Notes: generated by a model not told the origin, from the letters alone. Positions 10,002 to 18,846 are shown, numbered from the stretch's first letter. The stretch: 64,000 bases of DNA from UBA11403 sp963784615 (GCA_963784615.1 CAWASG010000001.1:1736001-1800000), one strand, 5' to 3'. Made by a program: numbers and translations.

Positions 10002-10482
10002 CTAAAATAAGAAGTTTTTTAATACACTAACCGCATAAAGGGGCAAATTAATAAAAGGGCCTTGTTGATCAAAATTTCTTGGCGAAAGTCGTATGGCTTT
10101 GCGAGGATGATATTTTTCTTGAAATGATGTTAAGCTTTTTTTATGCCTTGTAAGGCCGCTTTTAACCTCAAGTGGGCATATTTCCCCAGAATTTTCAATA
10201 AGAAAATCAATTTCAGCTTGATTCCCGCTCTTCCAATAATACAATTGTTCACCAAAAAAGGTTTAATTTCTTTAGCACAATAATTTTCAATAAGCGCGCC
10301 TTTATATTCGGTGTAGAGTGATTCTTTTTGTGTGATTAATTGTGCATGTGTATTTAGTCGTGCGCCCAATAATCCGGTATCCAGATAATATAATTTAAAC
10401 GCATTTGACTGAACGTATGCATCGGTTTGCGATCGGGCGAGTTTTTCCACTGAAGAAGGGCTTGAAATTGACTTCGCTCCAT
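10002..10482 (-). pseudogene. Broken AAA ATPase of the DUF4143 family
   Basis: Three reading frames are needed to follow one protein. It starts at 10482 with MERSQFQALLQWKNSPDRKP, the usual beginning of DUF4143 ATPases just before Walker A. It then passes directly to C-terminal sequence in another frame (NAFKLYYLDTGLLGA, about 10400-10330), so the whole ATPase core has been deleted near 10400-10420. A second frameshift near 10240 leads to YYWKSGNQAEIDFLIE and PLEVKSG, the DUF4143 nuclease-like end. The intact family is roughly 380-430 residues; about 150 are left. The 5' leader of this gene is repeated at 23806-23889. Confidence 0.8.
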
Positions 10483-10552
10483 AAAAACATACCTAAAAAT
10501 GTCAGTCACGTACGAATAAACATAGCAAAAAATGACGCCAATGGCGATTTTA
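10467..10552. repeat. Copy A of an 85-bp repeat (leader of the DUF4143 ATPase gene)
   Basis: This stretch, covering the first codons of the broken ATPase and its upstream leader, matches 23806-23889 along its whole length with scattered differences. Shared cores include ATTGACTTCG, CATAAAA, CCTAAAAATG and GCAAAAAAT/ACAAAAAAT. The two copies are in the same orientation. Confidence 0.7.
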
Positions 10553-10563
10553 TTCATTAATCT

Positions 10564-10592
10564 TTGATAATCCTCATCTCCCATTGTATAAT
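10564..10592 (+). promoter_or_regulatory. Sigma-70 promoter of the SNF2 helicase gene
   Basis: TTGATA at 10564-10569 and TATAAT at 10587-10592 are separated by 17 bases, an optimal vegetative promoter. Transcription would start near 10599, which rules out the TTG at 10584 as the helicase start and supports the ATG at 10632. Confidence 0.75.
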
Positions 10593-10631
10593 TCTAATCC
10601 ACTATATGAGCGCAACACCTTGGAATCAAGC

Positions 10632-13600
10632 ATGCTATCAACAGAAAAACGAAACAGCTTTTGCCAAACCTTTAAAACATTATCCCGGTTTGAACAACAG
10701 TTAATTGCCTTAAAAATCATCTGTTATCACTTCAATAATGAACGACGATTTATCGCGCAAATCATCGACGCCGGTGTAATCGATAGCAATGGGAAACGAT
10801 TGACAGAAAAATCATACCGGGTGTTGGTACTCGTTTTGGAAGAAAAGGGCTTTCTGCAAAAAAATGGCACCCTAGCCATTCCGCCTGAGCTGCATCATGA
10901 GCTGCTCGTGTTAATGCCGGAAAATGACATGGTATGGGTGCATGCCATGGTTCAGCATGTTTATAACGAGTCGAACACTTATTATTACGACACACCACCT
11001 GGCAAAGAGTATGCGCTGTTGGTCAGTGCGCTTTATCAAAATCAACCTGATCCATTCCTGAAAAATCAAGACAGCCTGAACTATAGCAACTATCTTGTCA
11101 TGCTTCTAAATCAAATTTTTAATTCTTCCTCAATGAATCTGGAATGGCTTACATCCCGTCATATGCTCATCCGGGACTATATTTGCATCGCATTATTAAA
11201 CCATTATTATTCTGATAATAAACCGGCCCAGGACTGCGACCTTATCTATGCGATGTTCGTAAAAAATGCTCAAGACGACACGAAAAATGACTTCGTAAAC
11301 TACTACAATGCAATCATTCATCTCGCAACAGGGAATATTGCAGCAGCGCAAACATACTGTGCACGAATCCAGAATGACAAATCGGGTTATGTATTGGCGT
11401 TGCAGGCAACATTTGCTTTTCTGAATATGGAATTTGATTCGGCGAGCAAATTGTATCGCAAAGCATTGACGGGTTTAAGGAAACAAAGTGCATCAACGCT
11501 ATATTATTTTGACAATATTTTAGGCGTTTTTCATACATTTTGCCTAGCCTATACGGATAGAAATTTTAAGCAATTAATCACCAATGCCGTCAATTACAGA
11601 AAGTATTTTGATGCCTACTGGGCCATGCCAATGGGACGATGTTATTGGTTATTTCCGGTTATGGGGATGGTTGAAAATGGCGATCAAGAGGGCGCTAAAA
11701 AAGAGCTGCTGTCGGTGGCCAAAGATGCGGATAAATTCACACATCCCTTACTGATTGGCCTCTATCAGCTCATCTCCTACATGATCAACCAAGAATACCT
11801 TAAGCAACATCAGGCGGCACTGTATCAACAGTTGCACCGCAGCATTCAAGACAAGCAGGCTTTGGCAACCCATTTATTGTATGAATTACTGGCTAAAACA
11901 GACAAGCATCAACAAGAATGTAGTGCCTATTTTGATGCCGCGCCAATCAAACTGCGACTACTCAATTTTATTCACGTCAAAGAGAGCTGGGAATACAGTT
12001 TTCAAGCATTAGAAGGCCTGCTGGTCGATGGGAGCCAAAACACGGGAGAATCGAGCAAAACCAAACGATTGTTATGGCTGGTTGATCCAGACCGATACCT
12101 GCTTGATGTCGTCGAGCAAAGCCTCAGCAAATCCAAACAATGGAGTCATGGACGCGCGGTCAGCTTGAGTAAATTGAAACATCACCTGAAGGATCCCAAT
12201 TTTGAGTATCTAAGCCCACACGATAAGCTTGTGATTGGCGGAATTCACGAAGAAAGTGATGGCTGGCGAGGTTATCATTATGAATTTTCATATGCTGACT
12301 GCTTGTTGGCCCTAGTGGGACACCCCCATATTGCGCATTATCAAAATCGCGAGGTATCCATTGAGCTGGTTCGAGGCGAGCCCGAGTTACATATTGAAGA
12401 AAACAAACAAGGCTACCACCTCAGCCTATCTCATTTTTTAGACAATGCAGGCGTGATTATTGAACCGGAAAGCCTGAATAAATATCGTGTGATTGATTAT
12501 TCCAGTGCCTTTGCCAGCATTGGCAGTGTTATCTCCAAGAAGGGCTTAACCATTCCTGCAAATGCCAAAGACAAGATCTTAAACGTCATTCAACATGCGA
12601 AGAAGGATATTAAAATTCACGTTGGCATTAAAGATCTCGATATCCCTGAAATCAAAGGCGATGCAACAATCTGTATACAAATGCTACCCATGAATGAAGG
12701 GATTAGGGCGACTTTGTGGGTGAAGCCACTGGCGCATCATGGCTCGTATTTTAAAATCGGCCAAGGTAAAGAATCGTTCATGGCGCTGGTCGAAGAGAAC
12801 GGCGTTGAAAAACGAATGCGCGTTCAACGTCAGTTCGCGGCTGAAAAAAAGAATCAAAAAGCGCTGTTCTCCCAATGCCCGAGCCTCTCACAGTATGAAT
12901 ATGATGTGGGGGAATACGACATTGAAACACCTGAAGAAGTACTCGAGGTGTTGTCTGAGCTGCAGCAATATGCCGCCACTCAGCCCTTGACGATTGAATG
13001 GCCACATGGTCAAACCTATAAAATTAAACAACGCGTCAATGGCCGCAATCTCTCATTAAACATTTCATCGGAAAACAATTGGTTTGCATATGATGGAAAA
13101 ATTACCCTGGATGATGGCGAGGTGCTATTCATGCAGGAACTGTTGCAATCACTGGATAGCAATGCCCACGGCCGTTTTGTTCGTCTTGGAAATGGCGAAT
13201 TCATCGAGTTAACCGGTCAATTAAAAAAACAGCTCAGCCTGCTGCATGCGCTATCGGATGATCAAAAAATAAATCCGTTAGGTGCGCAAGCCCTATCGGA
13301 TATTGCCGCTCAGGCCGAAAACACAACGTTTGATGCCGGCTGGACAACGCATGTGAAAAAAATCAAAACCATGCGCGACTTTTCGCCAAAAGTACCGTCA
13401 ACCCTGCAAGCCACGTTACGAGATTACCAGACCGAAGGATTTCAACATATATCCAGACTCACGCATTGGGGCATTGGCGCATGCCTTGCAGATGATATGG
13501 GGTTGGGTAAAACCGTCCAGACGATTGCCTTACTGCTTGAACGAGCGAAACAAGGCCCGTGCCTTGTCGTAGCACCCACGTCGGTTTGTTTTAACTGGAT

Positions 13601-14792
13601 GGAAGAGCTGAATAAATTTGCACCGACATTGAATGCATATGACTTGCGCAAAGATGATAGAGCAAGCTTAATTGATAATGCGGGAAAATTTGATGTCATC
13701 GTTTGCAGCTATGGTTTGTTGCAGCATAATGGCGATTTACTGATCGACAAATCATGGGAAACCATCGTCCTGGATGAAGCGCAGGCCATTAAAAACGCTC
13801 AAACTCAGCGCTGGAAAACCGTGATGAAACTCAAGGCCAAGAGTCGCATTGCATTATCTGGCACCCCCATTGAAAACCATTTAGGTGAGTTGTGGAGTAT
13901 TTTCAGTTTTATTAATCCAGGCCTATTAGGTTCAATCAAGAACTTTCAAAACAAATATTCTATCCCTATAGAAACAAAGCAATCACCTGATCGTATTCAT
14001 GCATTACGTGCGCTAGTGCAGCCCTATATTTTGCGACGTCTCAAGTCCGATGTTCTGAAAGAACTCCCCCCAAAAACGGAGCAAACGATTCATGTTGAAC
14101 CCAGCGAGCAGGAAGCCGCTTTTTATGAGGCATTGCGCCGCACAACCGAAGAGCGCATGAAGGATTTGATCGCGGAAAACGATAGAATCCGCGTCTTAAC
14201 TGAAATCACCAAACTCAGACAAGCCTGTTGCGATAGCTCGCTGGTCGACCGCACAATCACCATTGACAACAGCAAACTGAACGCCTTTATTGAAACGGTT
14301 AAAAACATCATCGAAAACGGCCACAAAGCACTGGTGTTCAGCCAGTTCGTGTCATTTTTGGAAATTATCAAACAGCGCATTGAGGCAGAAAAAATTAACT
14401 ATCAATACCTCGACGGCTCAACCACCGCCGCCAAGCGAAAAAAAGCCGTTGAAGCCTTTCAGGGCGGCGAGGGAGATGTGTTCCTGTTAAGTTTAAAAGC
14501 CGGCGGCAGCGGCTTGAATTTAACGGCCGCGGATTACGTCATTCATATGGATCCATGGTGGAATCCTGCTGTTGAAGATCAAGCATCTGACCGCGCGCAT
14601 CGCATTGGCCAAGAACGCCCAGTGACCATTTATCGGTTTGTGATGCGCAACACGATTGAAGAGAAAATCATTGCCCTGCACGAACACAAGCGAAATCTCG
14701 CCAATGAGCTACTGAGCGGACAAAGTGTCAGCGGTAAATTATCCAACGACGATTTGATGGATTTAATCAGCGCGCCGTTCCAGCAAGCGTAG
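10632..14792 (+). CDS. SNF2-family DEAD/DEAH helicase
   Basis: A Swi2/Snf2 ATPase of 1386 residues. The N-terminal two thirds (about 1-900) hold no motif I recognise apart from helical, TPR-like stretches, and should be the target-specific part. The motor begins with LRDYQTEGFQH, then motif I DDMGLGKTVQT near 955, motif II LDEAQAIKN (DEAQ form) near 1046, motif III LSGTPIENHLGELWSIF, and in the second lobe FSQFVSFLEII, LKAGGSGLNLT and DRAHRIGQ near 1320. It translocates on duplex DNA without strand separation. The start at 10632 has GGAA upstream and lies behind a strong promoter. It follows the Wadjet operon in the same direction; a defence role is possible but SNF2 proteins of this type also occur as ordinary chromosomal genes. 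Confidence 0.88.
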   Translation: MLSTEKRNSFCQTFKTLSRFEQQLIALKIICYHFNNERRFIAQIIDAGVIDSNGKRLTEKSYRVLVLVLEEKGFLQKNGTLAIPPELHHELLVLMPENDMVWVHAMVQHVYNESNTYYYDTPPGKEYALLVSALYQNQPDPFLKNQDSLNYSNYLVMLLNQIFNSSSMNLEWLTSRHMLIRDYICIALLNHYYSDNKPAQDCDLIYAMFVKNAQDDTKNDFVNYYNAIIHLATGNIAAAQTYCARIQNDKSGYVLALQATFAFLNMEFDSASKLYRKALTGLRKQSASTLYYFDNILGVFHTFCLAYTDRNFKQLITNAVNYRKYFDAYWAMPMGRCYWLFPVMGMVENGDQEGAKKELLSVAKDADKFTHPLLIGLYQLISYMINQEYLKQHQAALYQQLHRSIQDKQALATHLLYELLAKTDKHQQECSAYFDAAPIKLRLLNFIHVKESWEYSFQALEGLLVDGSQNTGESSKTKRLLWLVDPDRYLLDVVEQSLSKSKQWSHGRAVSLSKLKHHLKDPNFEYLSPHDKLVIGGIHEESDGWRGYHYEFSYADCLLALVGHPHIAHYQNREVSIELVRGEPELHIEENKQGYHLSLSHFLDNAGVIIEPESLNKYRVIDYSSAFASIGSVISKKGLTIPANAKDKILNVIQHAKKDIKIHVGIKDLDIPEIKGDATICIQMLPMNEGIRATLWVKPLAHHGSYFKIGQGKESFMALVEENGVEKRMRVQRQFAAEKKNQKALFSQCPSLSQYEYDVGEYDIETPEEVLEVLSELQQYAATQPLTIEWPHGQTYKIKQRVNGRNLSLNISSENNWFAYDGKITLDDGEVLFMQELLQSLDSNAHGRFVRLGNGEFIELTGQLKKQLSLLHALSDDQKINPLGAQALSDIAAQAENTTFDAGWTTHVKKIKTMRDFSPKVPSTLQATLRDYQTEGFQHISRLTHWGIGACLADDMGLGKTVQTIALLLERAKQGPCLVVAPTSVCFNWMEELNKFAPTLNAYDLRKDDRASLIDNAGKFDVIVCSYGLLQHNGDLLIDKSWETIVLDEAQAIKNAQTQRWKTVMKLKAKSRIALSGTPIENHLGELWSIFSFINPGLLGSIKNFQNKYSIPIETKQSPDRIHALRALVQPYILRRLKSDVLKELPPKTEQTIHVEPSEQEAAFYEALRRTTEERMKDLIAENDRIRVLTEITKLRQACCDSSLVDRTITIDNSKLNAFIETVKNIIENGHKALVFSQFVSFLEIIKQRIEAEKINYQYLDGSTTAAKRKKAVEAFQGGEGDVFLLSLKAGGSGLNLTAADYVIHMDPWWNPAVEDQASDRAHRIGQERPVTIYRFVMRNTIEEKIIALHEHKRNLANELLSGQSVSGKLSNDDLMDLISAPFQQA

Positions 14793-15198
14793 CTAGGGTC
14801 TGTCGACAATTCTACTATCTTGGGCGCAACCAGATTAATGTAATTTTGAACAACATTTTTGGGCGCGAAGCGGTTAGGAAAAGCGATTTCTACCGTAAAA
14901 AACCGATGATCAGTAGGATGGCCCTCTCCCATTGATGGGAGAGGGTGCCCGACAGGGCGGGTGAGGGTAGATCAAGCCACAATCTTTTGATCCACCCTCA
15001 TCCGCCCTGTCGGGCACCTTCTCCCGCCAGCGGGAGAAGGCATGCCTTTACTAGCTTAGGTTTTACGGCGGGAATTGTTGCTCCGAATCGCTTCGCTCTG
15101 AAAAACGAACCGCCACTTCAATCTTGCAACAGAGAATGTAATCCGCTGCGGGCATCCAGTCAGGCGCTCACCATGAGATCACCCATTGATTCTGAAAA
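14793..15198. other. Intergenic region carrying a large composite palindrome
   Basis: About 400 bases between the helicase and yqjK, which converge. The only structure seen is the inverted repeat listed separately at 14921-15041. The remainder, including two stretches with a GCGAAGCGGTTAGG or GAATCGCTTCGCTCTG flavour, looks like repeat debris. Confidence 0.5.
14921..15041. repeat. Composite palindromic repeat (nested inverted repeats)
   Basis: Two arms of about 55 bases (14921-14975 and 14987-15041) are imperfect inverted copies of each other around an 11-base centre. Each arm itself contains a smaller hairpin: CCCTCTCCCA-TTGA-TGGGAGAGGG on the left and TTCTCCCGCCAGCGGGAGAA on the right. Shared pieces are GTGCCCGACAGGGCGG and GATCAA. 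It lies between convergent genes and may act as a bidirectional terminator, but it looks more like a mobile REP/BIME or MITE-type element. Confidence 0.75.
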
Positions 15199-15477
15199 TT
15201 ATTTCTTATAAACCGTTATGAATTGCTTTTCCGCATGAGAAAAAAGCCTCAATAAACTCAATTTTGCGATGGTTTTGAGACTGCTACCAATGCTCTTACT
15301 CCCTGCCGTTCTCCACCCCCACACAAATGCAGGTACGAGCAATGTAATGAGCGCAACCCAATGGTTATGAATCATATCCACGAAGTATTGCTGATGTCTT
15401 CTTACTTTAGCTTGTTGGCAGTGTAATATTTTTTCCATCGTCTCTATTTTTGCAATGACTCGTTGTCTTTTGCTCAT
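15199..15477 (-). CDS. YqjK-like protein
   Basis: A small basic protein with an N-terminal helix (MSKRQRVIAKIETMEKILHCQQ) and one short hydrophobic stretch (WVALITLLVPAFVWGW). Position after yqjD- and yqjE-like genes on the same strand makes it the YqjK equivalent. The ATG at 15477 gives 92 residues; ATGs at 15480 and 15507 are also in frame. Any of these starts lies inside the 3' end of the yqjE-like gene, so the overlap is unusually long (about 70 bases). The function of YqjK is unknown. Confidence 0.5.
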   Translation of the reverse strand: MSKRQRVIAKIETMEKILHCQQAKVRRHQQYFVDMIHNHWVALITLLVPAFVWGWRTAGSKSIGSSLKTIAKLSLLRLFSHAEKQFITVYKK

Positions 15478-15832
15478 CATCGTGATTACTCTCCGTGTTG
15501 AAGACATACTTCCTTGTTTTTTCAAAACTCATTTTTTTCAAATTAAACGTGAGATACTTGAGTAATCCAAGAAACAGTCCCCCATTAAGCAATAGAATAA
15601 AAATGATGGCTGCAATGGTGCTGTCAAAAGTTAATAGGGCAAGGTAACCCACTAGTAACAGAGTTGATAACCACATTGCCATTAACACAATGAGCAGCAT
15701 GCACACATTCAGCAGTAAGGGGTAAACACTAAGTCCAGCTAACCTTGTTTCCAGCCTGATAATAGAAACGATCGTTTTGAATACGTCCAATTTACCAGAA
15801 ACAAGGCCTGCTATTTCCTCTATTATTTTCAT
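15407..15832 (-). CDS. yqjE: YqjE-like phage-holin superfamily protein
   Basis: The 141-residue protein has an amphipathic N-terminus (IIEEIAGLVSGKLDVFKTIVSIIRLETRLAGLS) and two strong membrane helices (LLLNVCMLLIVLMAMWLSTLLL and the segment around IAAIIFILLLNGGLFLGLL). This is the layout of YqjE, the holin-superfamily inner-membrane protein encoded with YqjD. Its ATG overlaps the stop of the upstream yqjD-like gene in a TAATG junction, which points to translational coupling. In enteric bacteria the operon is induced in stationary phase; that is family knowledge, not seen here. Confidence 0.75.
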   Translation of the reverse strand: MKIIEEIAGLVSGKLDVFKTIVSIIRLETRLAGLSVYPLLLNVCMLLIVLMAMWLSTLLLVGYLALLTFDSTIAAIIFILLLNGGLFLGLLKYLTFNLKKMSFEKTRKYVFNTESNHDDEQKTTSHCKNRDDGKNITLPTS

Positions 15833-16101
15833 TACTTTTTTAACAAACTAGATAGTAAAAACCCAACACCTGCAGCAATCAATACTGAAGTTAATGGATT
15901 TTCCTTTACCTTGACTAACAACTCATCCGAGTATTCTTTTATATTATCTTCGGCGTTAGATACTTTTTTTAAGCCGTCTTCATATAATTCGTTAACCAGT
16001 TTTTTTCCTTCATTGACTAAATCACCGGCAGCGTCTGCTACATGAGACTCTTTGCCTCGGCCATTACCTTTTACTTCTGATTGAATTTTTGAAGTGTCCA
16101 T
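15832..16101 (-). CDS. yqjD: ElaB/YqjD-family ribosome-binding membrane protein (DUF883)
   Basis: This 89-residue protein has a long charged helix (about 20-65) followed by KVKENPLTSVLIAAGVGFLL, the C-terminal tail anchor with a glycine-zipper character typical of ElaB/YqjD/YgaM proteins. Such proteins associate with ribosomes at the inner membrane in stationary phase. A strong AGGAGGAA ribosome site lies six bases before the ATG, the best in the operon, so high expression is likely. It heads the set yqjD-yqjE-yqjK. Confidence 0.85.
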   Translation of the reverse strand: MDTSKIQSEVKGNGRGKESHVADAAGDLVNEGKKLVNELYEDGLKKVSNAEDNIKEYSDELLVKVKENPLTSVLIAAGVGFLLSSLLKK

Positions 16102-16294
16102 TTCTAATTCCTCCTGGTTTATTAAAATCCCATACTGTTAAAGCACGGGAGTGATTAAATAATTTTAATCCTAACTTATTTTAAATTTATAACTCTCATT
16201 ATTGCTCTACTTTCATTTAAATTTACAAACCTAGAGGTACACGGCCTATCAAAACCAATGAGACTTGAATAAGCACCTTTCAACTGAGCAAAAA

Positions 16295-16912
16295 TCAATC
16301 CTCTCGTTTACAACCCATTCCCCAACATGCGCCAATACAAGTAAAGAAGGCGCCGATAAAAAACAAAGCAAAAATCATGAACGCAGCCCCCGCCAAACTG
16401 CTTGACGACGCACTTACTTTAATGTTTTTCGAATTTTTATCTTCTGAAGATGGTGTTGATTCAACAGCAACATCCCCTGTTTTATTCGCTCCTGTCACGA
16501 CCAGAGCTGAGTGAGAAACTGTTGTTGTATAAGCTGACACATAATTGCCAAGAGGGACTGCAACTGCGGCACTTAATATTAATCCAAGACTCCAAGTGAT
16601 AAATCCGTATAGAATGCCGAGATTACGTTTAGGACAGTATAGACGGCCAAGGTACCCGGAGGTGTATCCTGCTACCAACATGGATGCAATTACACCTATA
16701 AGTATTCCAATAAAGCCACCTATAGCTAAGACATTAGCGCCATCTTTGGATAATGTGGTCGCACTCAACCCAATGGCCAAACCAAAGAGATTTAATAAAA
16801 ACCCCAGCCCCAATACCACAAGAGCTCCAGCAAAAATGGCTGTCCAAGATATACGAGTTAGGTGATGAGAGTGTAGATTAGATTCACAAATAACGTCATT
16901 TTTATTATTCAT
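16295..16912 (-). CDS. Four-helix inner-membrane protein of unknown function
   Basis: A 205-residue integral membrane protein. Hydrophobic segments are visible at about 20-45 (ISWTAIFAGALVVLGLGFLL), 60-85, 98-120 and 170-195, with a polar loop of about 40 residues (VVTGANKTGDVAVESTPSSE) between the third and fourth. It starts HHLTRISWTAIFAGA, a beginning shared by a family of small hypothetical membrane proteins. AAGGAA precedes the ATG by four bases. It lies directly upstream of the yqjD-like operon, and downstream of a tiny membrane protein, hinting at a common envelope role. Confidence 0.65.
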   Translation of the reverse strand: MNNKNDVICESNLHSHHLTRISWTAIFAGALVVLGLGFLLNLFGLAIGLSATTLSKDGANVLAIGGFIGILIGVIASMLVAGYTSGYLGRLYCPKRNLGILYGFITWSLGLILSAAVAVPLGNYVSAYTTTVSHSALVVTGANKTGDVAVESTPSSEDKNSKNIKVSASSSSLAGAAFMIFALFFIGAFFTCIGACWGMGCKRED

Positions 16913-16948
16913 ACAATTCCTTAGTGTTTTAAACCTAAATAATTAATT

Positions 16949-17029
16949 TTATAAAATACGCGCTACTAGCCATATTAATACCAATAAACTCAGTGGAACG
17001 CCTAAAAGCCAACCTATTAAATACCCCAT
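16949..17029 (-). CDS. 26-residue membrane microprotein
   Basis: A short frame with a strong AAAGGAGATC ribosome site ending just before its ATG encodes a protein that is almost entirely one hydrophobic helix (MGYLIGWLLGVPLSLLVLIW followed by LVARIL and stop). The initial GYLIGWLLGVP pattern resembles small proteins often found beside stress-induced membrane protein genes in gamma-proteobacteria. It sits 37 bases upstream of the four-helix protein gene. The good ribosome site and the hydrophobic content argue that it is real. Confidence 0.65.
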   Translation of the reverse strand: MGYLIGWLLGVPLSLLVLIWLVARIL

Positions 17030-17054
17030 ATTGATCTCCTTTAGTTTGAAACAA

Positions 17055-17283
17055 TCATTCACTCTTGCTTTTTAAAAAATCAGATAAATCATCCGCATGT
17101 TCTTCCTCATCTTTTAAAATTTCTTCAAACATACGTCTGGTGGTAATGTCGCCTGATCCAGGCCATTGTAAGATCCAATGGATAATCTTGTGTGATAGCC
17201 CCTTGACTGATTGATTGTTTCGCTTTCTGCCTTATCTCAACGAGATTATAAGGCTGGTCCTTCTTCAATTCAGTCATGGCCAT
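17055..17283 (-). pseudogene. Internally deleted ferritin-like (bacterioferritin-family) gene
   Basis: The first 40 or so codons (MAMTELKKDQPYNLVEIRQK, then GAITQDYPLDLTM) look like the N-terminus of a bacterioferritin-like ferritin-like-domain protein. The sequence then jumps, in another frame, to the C-terminal helix GDITTRRMFEEILKDEEEHA DDLSDFL, including the iron-ligand E-x-x-H. Helices 2 and 3, roughly 100 residues, are missing, so a large internal deletion with a frame change has destroyed the gene. It probably belonged to the adjacent stress-response cluster. Confidence 0.7.
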
Positions 17284-17514
17284 CGGAAATAATGAGTGTA
17301 TGTCATTAGCTTAGTTAACGATCTCTAACAAAACGTTAAAATAAAATTCAAATTGTATCTCCAAATCTAACCATAGTTGAGTATGAGCGGATTAGCAAGG
17401 ATTAGAAAAAGAATTAATTTTATACAATAAAAAGTCGAATTTTTAGAAAATCCATGACGCCCTCGATTTCATACCCTTCGTGGTTGAAAGGGCGAACTGA
17501 CAAAAAGTAGGATT

Positions 17515-18846
17515 TCATGAAAAGTCCGCCTTTTTTAAACTACAGACATAATATGCTTTAGACGGCGTAATTTGATTAAACGCAGTTTGAGCTGAATAAG
17601 TGTATGACCCTACATTTTGCGAATAAATGAATTCATTTGTCTTCATTTTTGGAAAAAGAATGCTTTCAAATATTTTATCCCCAGAATCACAAGTTGGACC
17701 CCAAAATACGCTGGGATATAATTTAGTTTCTCGCTTCTGATTTTTGGTCAGCGGATGAAACTCCCATCCTTCTAAATATAGTTTTTGTGGATCATATTGA
17801 AAATAAATGCTCGCTGAAAATAAACCATAAGCGCCATTTGCAAGATAATAAGCAAACGTTAGTCCTCCCGGGGTCTGTTTCTTTTGAGAGCCTATTATTC
17901 TTACAACTGCTGTGGTGGTTGAAGTCGCAAAGAAACGGCCGGGTTCAGCAATCACTTGCACATTGCTTGGAAAATACTTGGCTAAAGCATTATTCACTGT
18001 TTTCGAAAACAAAATAAATCTGTCATCATTATTACCTGGCCAACCTCCACCAAGATCTAATAACGTCAAATGATGTTTCCATTTTTGTTCACTATATTTG
18101 AATAATAGAGACGAGTCTTTTAGTGCTTTGGAAAAAGCAGTTTCATCCGAATTGTTACTGCCAACATGAAAAGAAATTCCTACAATAGGCGCATTTTTCC
18201 TAAAACCATAATCGAGGATTTTATAAGCGTCTTCTATGCTCGATCCAAATTTACTGCTTAAGGGGGTTTCGCTATGTTCATCATCAGTTTTTATCCTCAA
18301 CAAATATTGTCCTGATGGAGCATACGATAACATTTTATCGAGTTCTTCTATTGAATCAAAAACCATCCAATTAATTTTATTTTTTTCAGCAAATTTTATT
18401 TCAGAAATCGGCTTTCTCGGATGAGAGAATATAATTTTTTCAGGACTCACGCCCAGTTTTAAAATTTGCCGTATTTCTCTTTCACTGGCACAATCAAAAC
18501 CTGTACCCAAAGCAGCCATCACACTGCTAATGATCAAATCATGATTTGTTTTCATGGCATAATGAATGTTTACTTGAGGAAGATGTGTATTCCACAACAT
18601 TAATCTATCCGCCAAGCTACAAACATCAACTGTATGAAAACTATCTTCAATATCAGGTTTTAAACTCAACTCTCTAATAAACTCAATGTCATCATGAATG
18701 AGTGTTACATTTTCATTGTGTAAATATTTCGTAGCAACCCGGACTGTATTCTGATAAAAAATAGGTATATTCTGCTGATGACTAAAACAGATATTCATAC
18801 CAGATATGATTAAGGCAACCACTAAATAAAAATTCTTTTTTTTCAT
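17515..18846 (-). CDS. Ornithine/lysine decarboxylase-like protein with signal peptide
   Basis: A fold-type III PLP decarboxylase of the eukaryote-like ODC group. PLP lysine lies in NIHYAMKTNHDL (about residue 95), followed by GTGFDCASEREI, the His of SFHVGSNN, the glycine-rich LDLGGGWPG, AEPGRFF, and in the C-terminal barrel GPTCDSGDKI with the catalytic Cys and Asp and YTYSAQTAFN. All residues needed for catalysis appear present. Unusually, the protein begins MKKKNFYLVVALIISGMNIC FS|HQQ, a good Sec signal peptide, so it may be exported to the periplasm. AAGGA lies five bases before the ATG, which supports this start. Substrate (ornithine, lysine or arginine-like) cannot be decided. Confidence 0.8.
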   Translation of the reverse strand: MKKKNFYLVVALIISGMNICFSHQQNIPIFYQNTVRVATKYLHNENVTLIHDDIEFIRELSLKPDIEDSFHTVDVCSLADRLMLWNTHLPQVNIHYAMKTNHDLIISSVMAALGTGFDCASEREIRQILKLGVSPEKIIFSHPRKPISEIKFAEKNKINWMVFDSIEELDKMLSYAPSGQYLLRIKTDDEHSETPLSSKFGSSIEDAYKILDYGFRKNAPIVGISFHVGSNNSDETAFSKALKDSSLLFKYSEQKWKHHLTLLDLGGGWPGNNDDRFILFSKTVNNALAKYFPSNVQVIAEPGRFFATSTTTAVVRIIGSQKKQTPGGLTFAYYLANGAYGLFSASIYFQYDPQKLYLEGWEFHPLTKNQKRETKLYPSVFWGPTCDSGDKIFESILFPKMKTNEFIYSQNVGSYTYSAQTAFNQITPSKAYYVCSLKKADFS

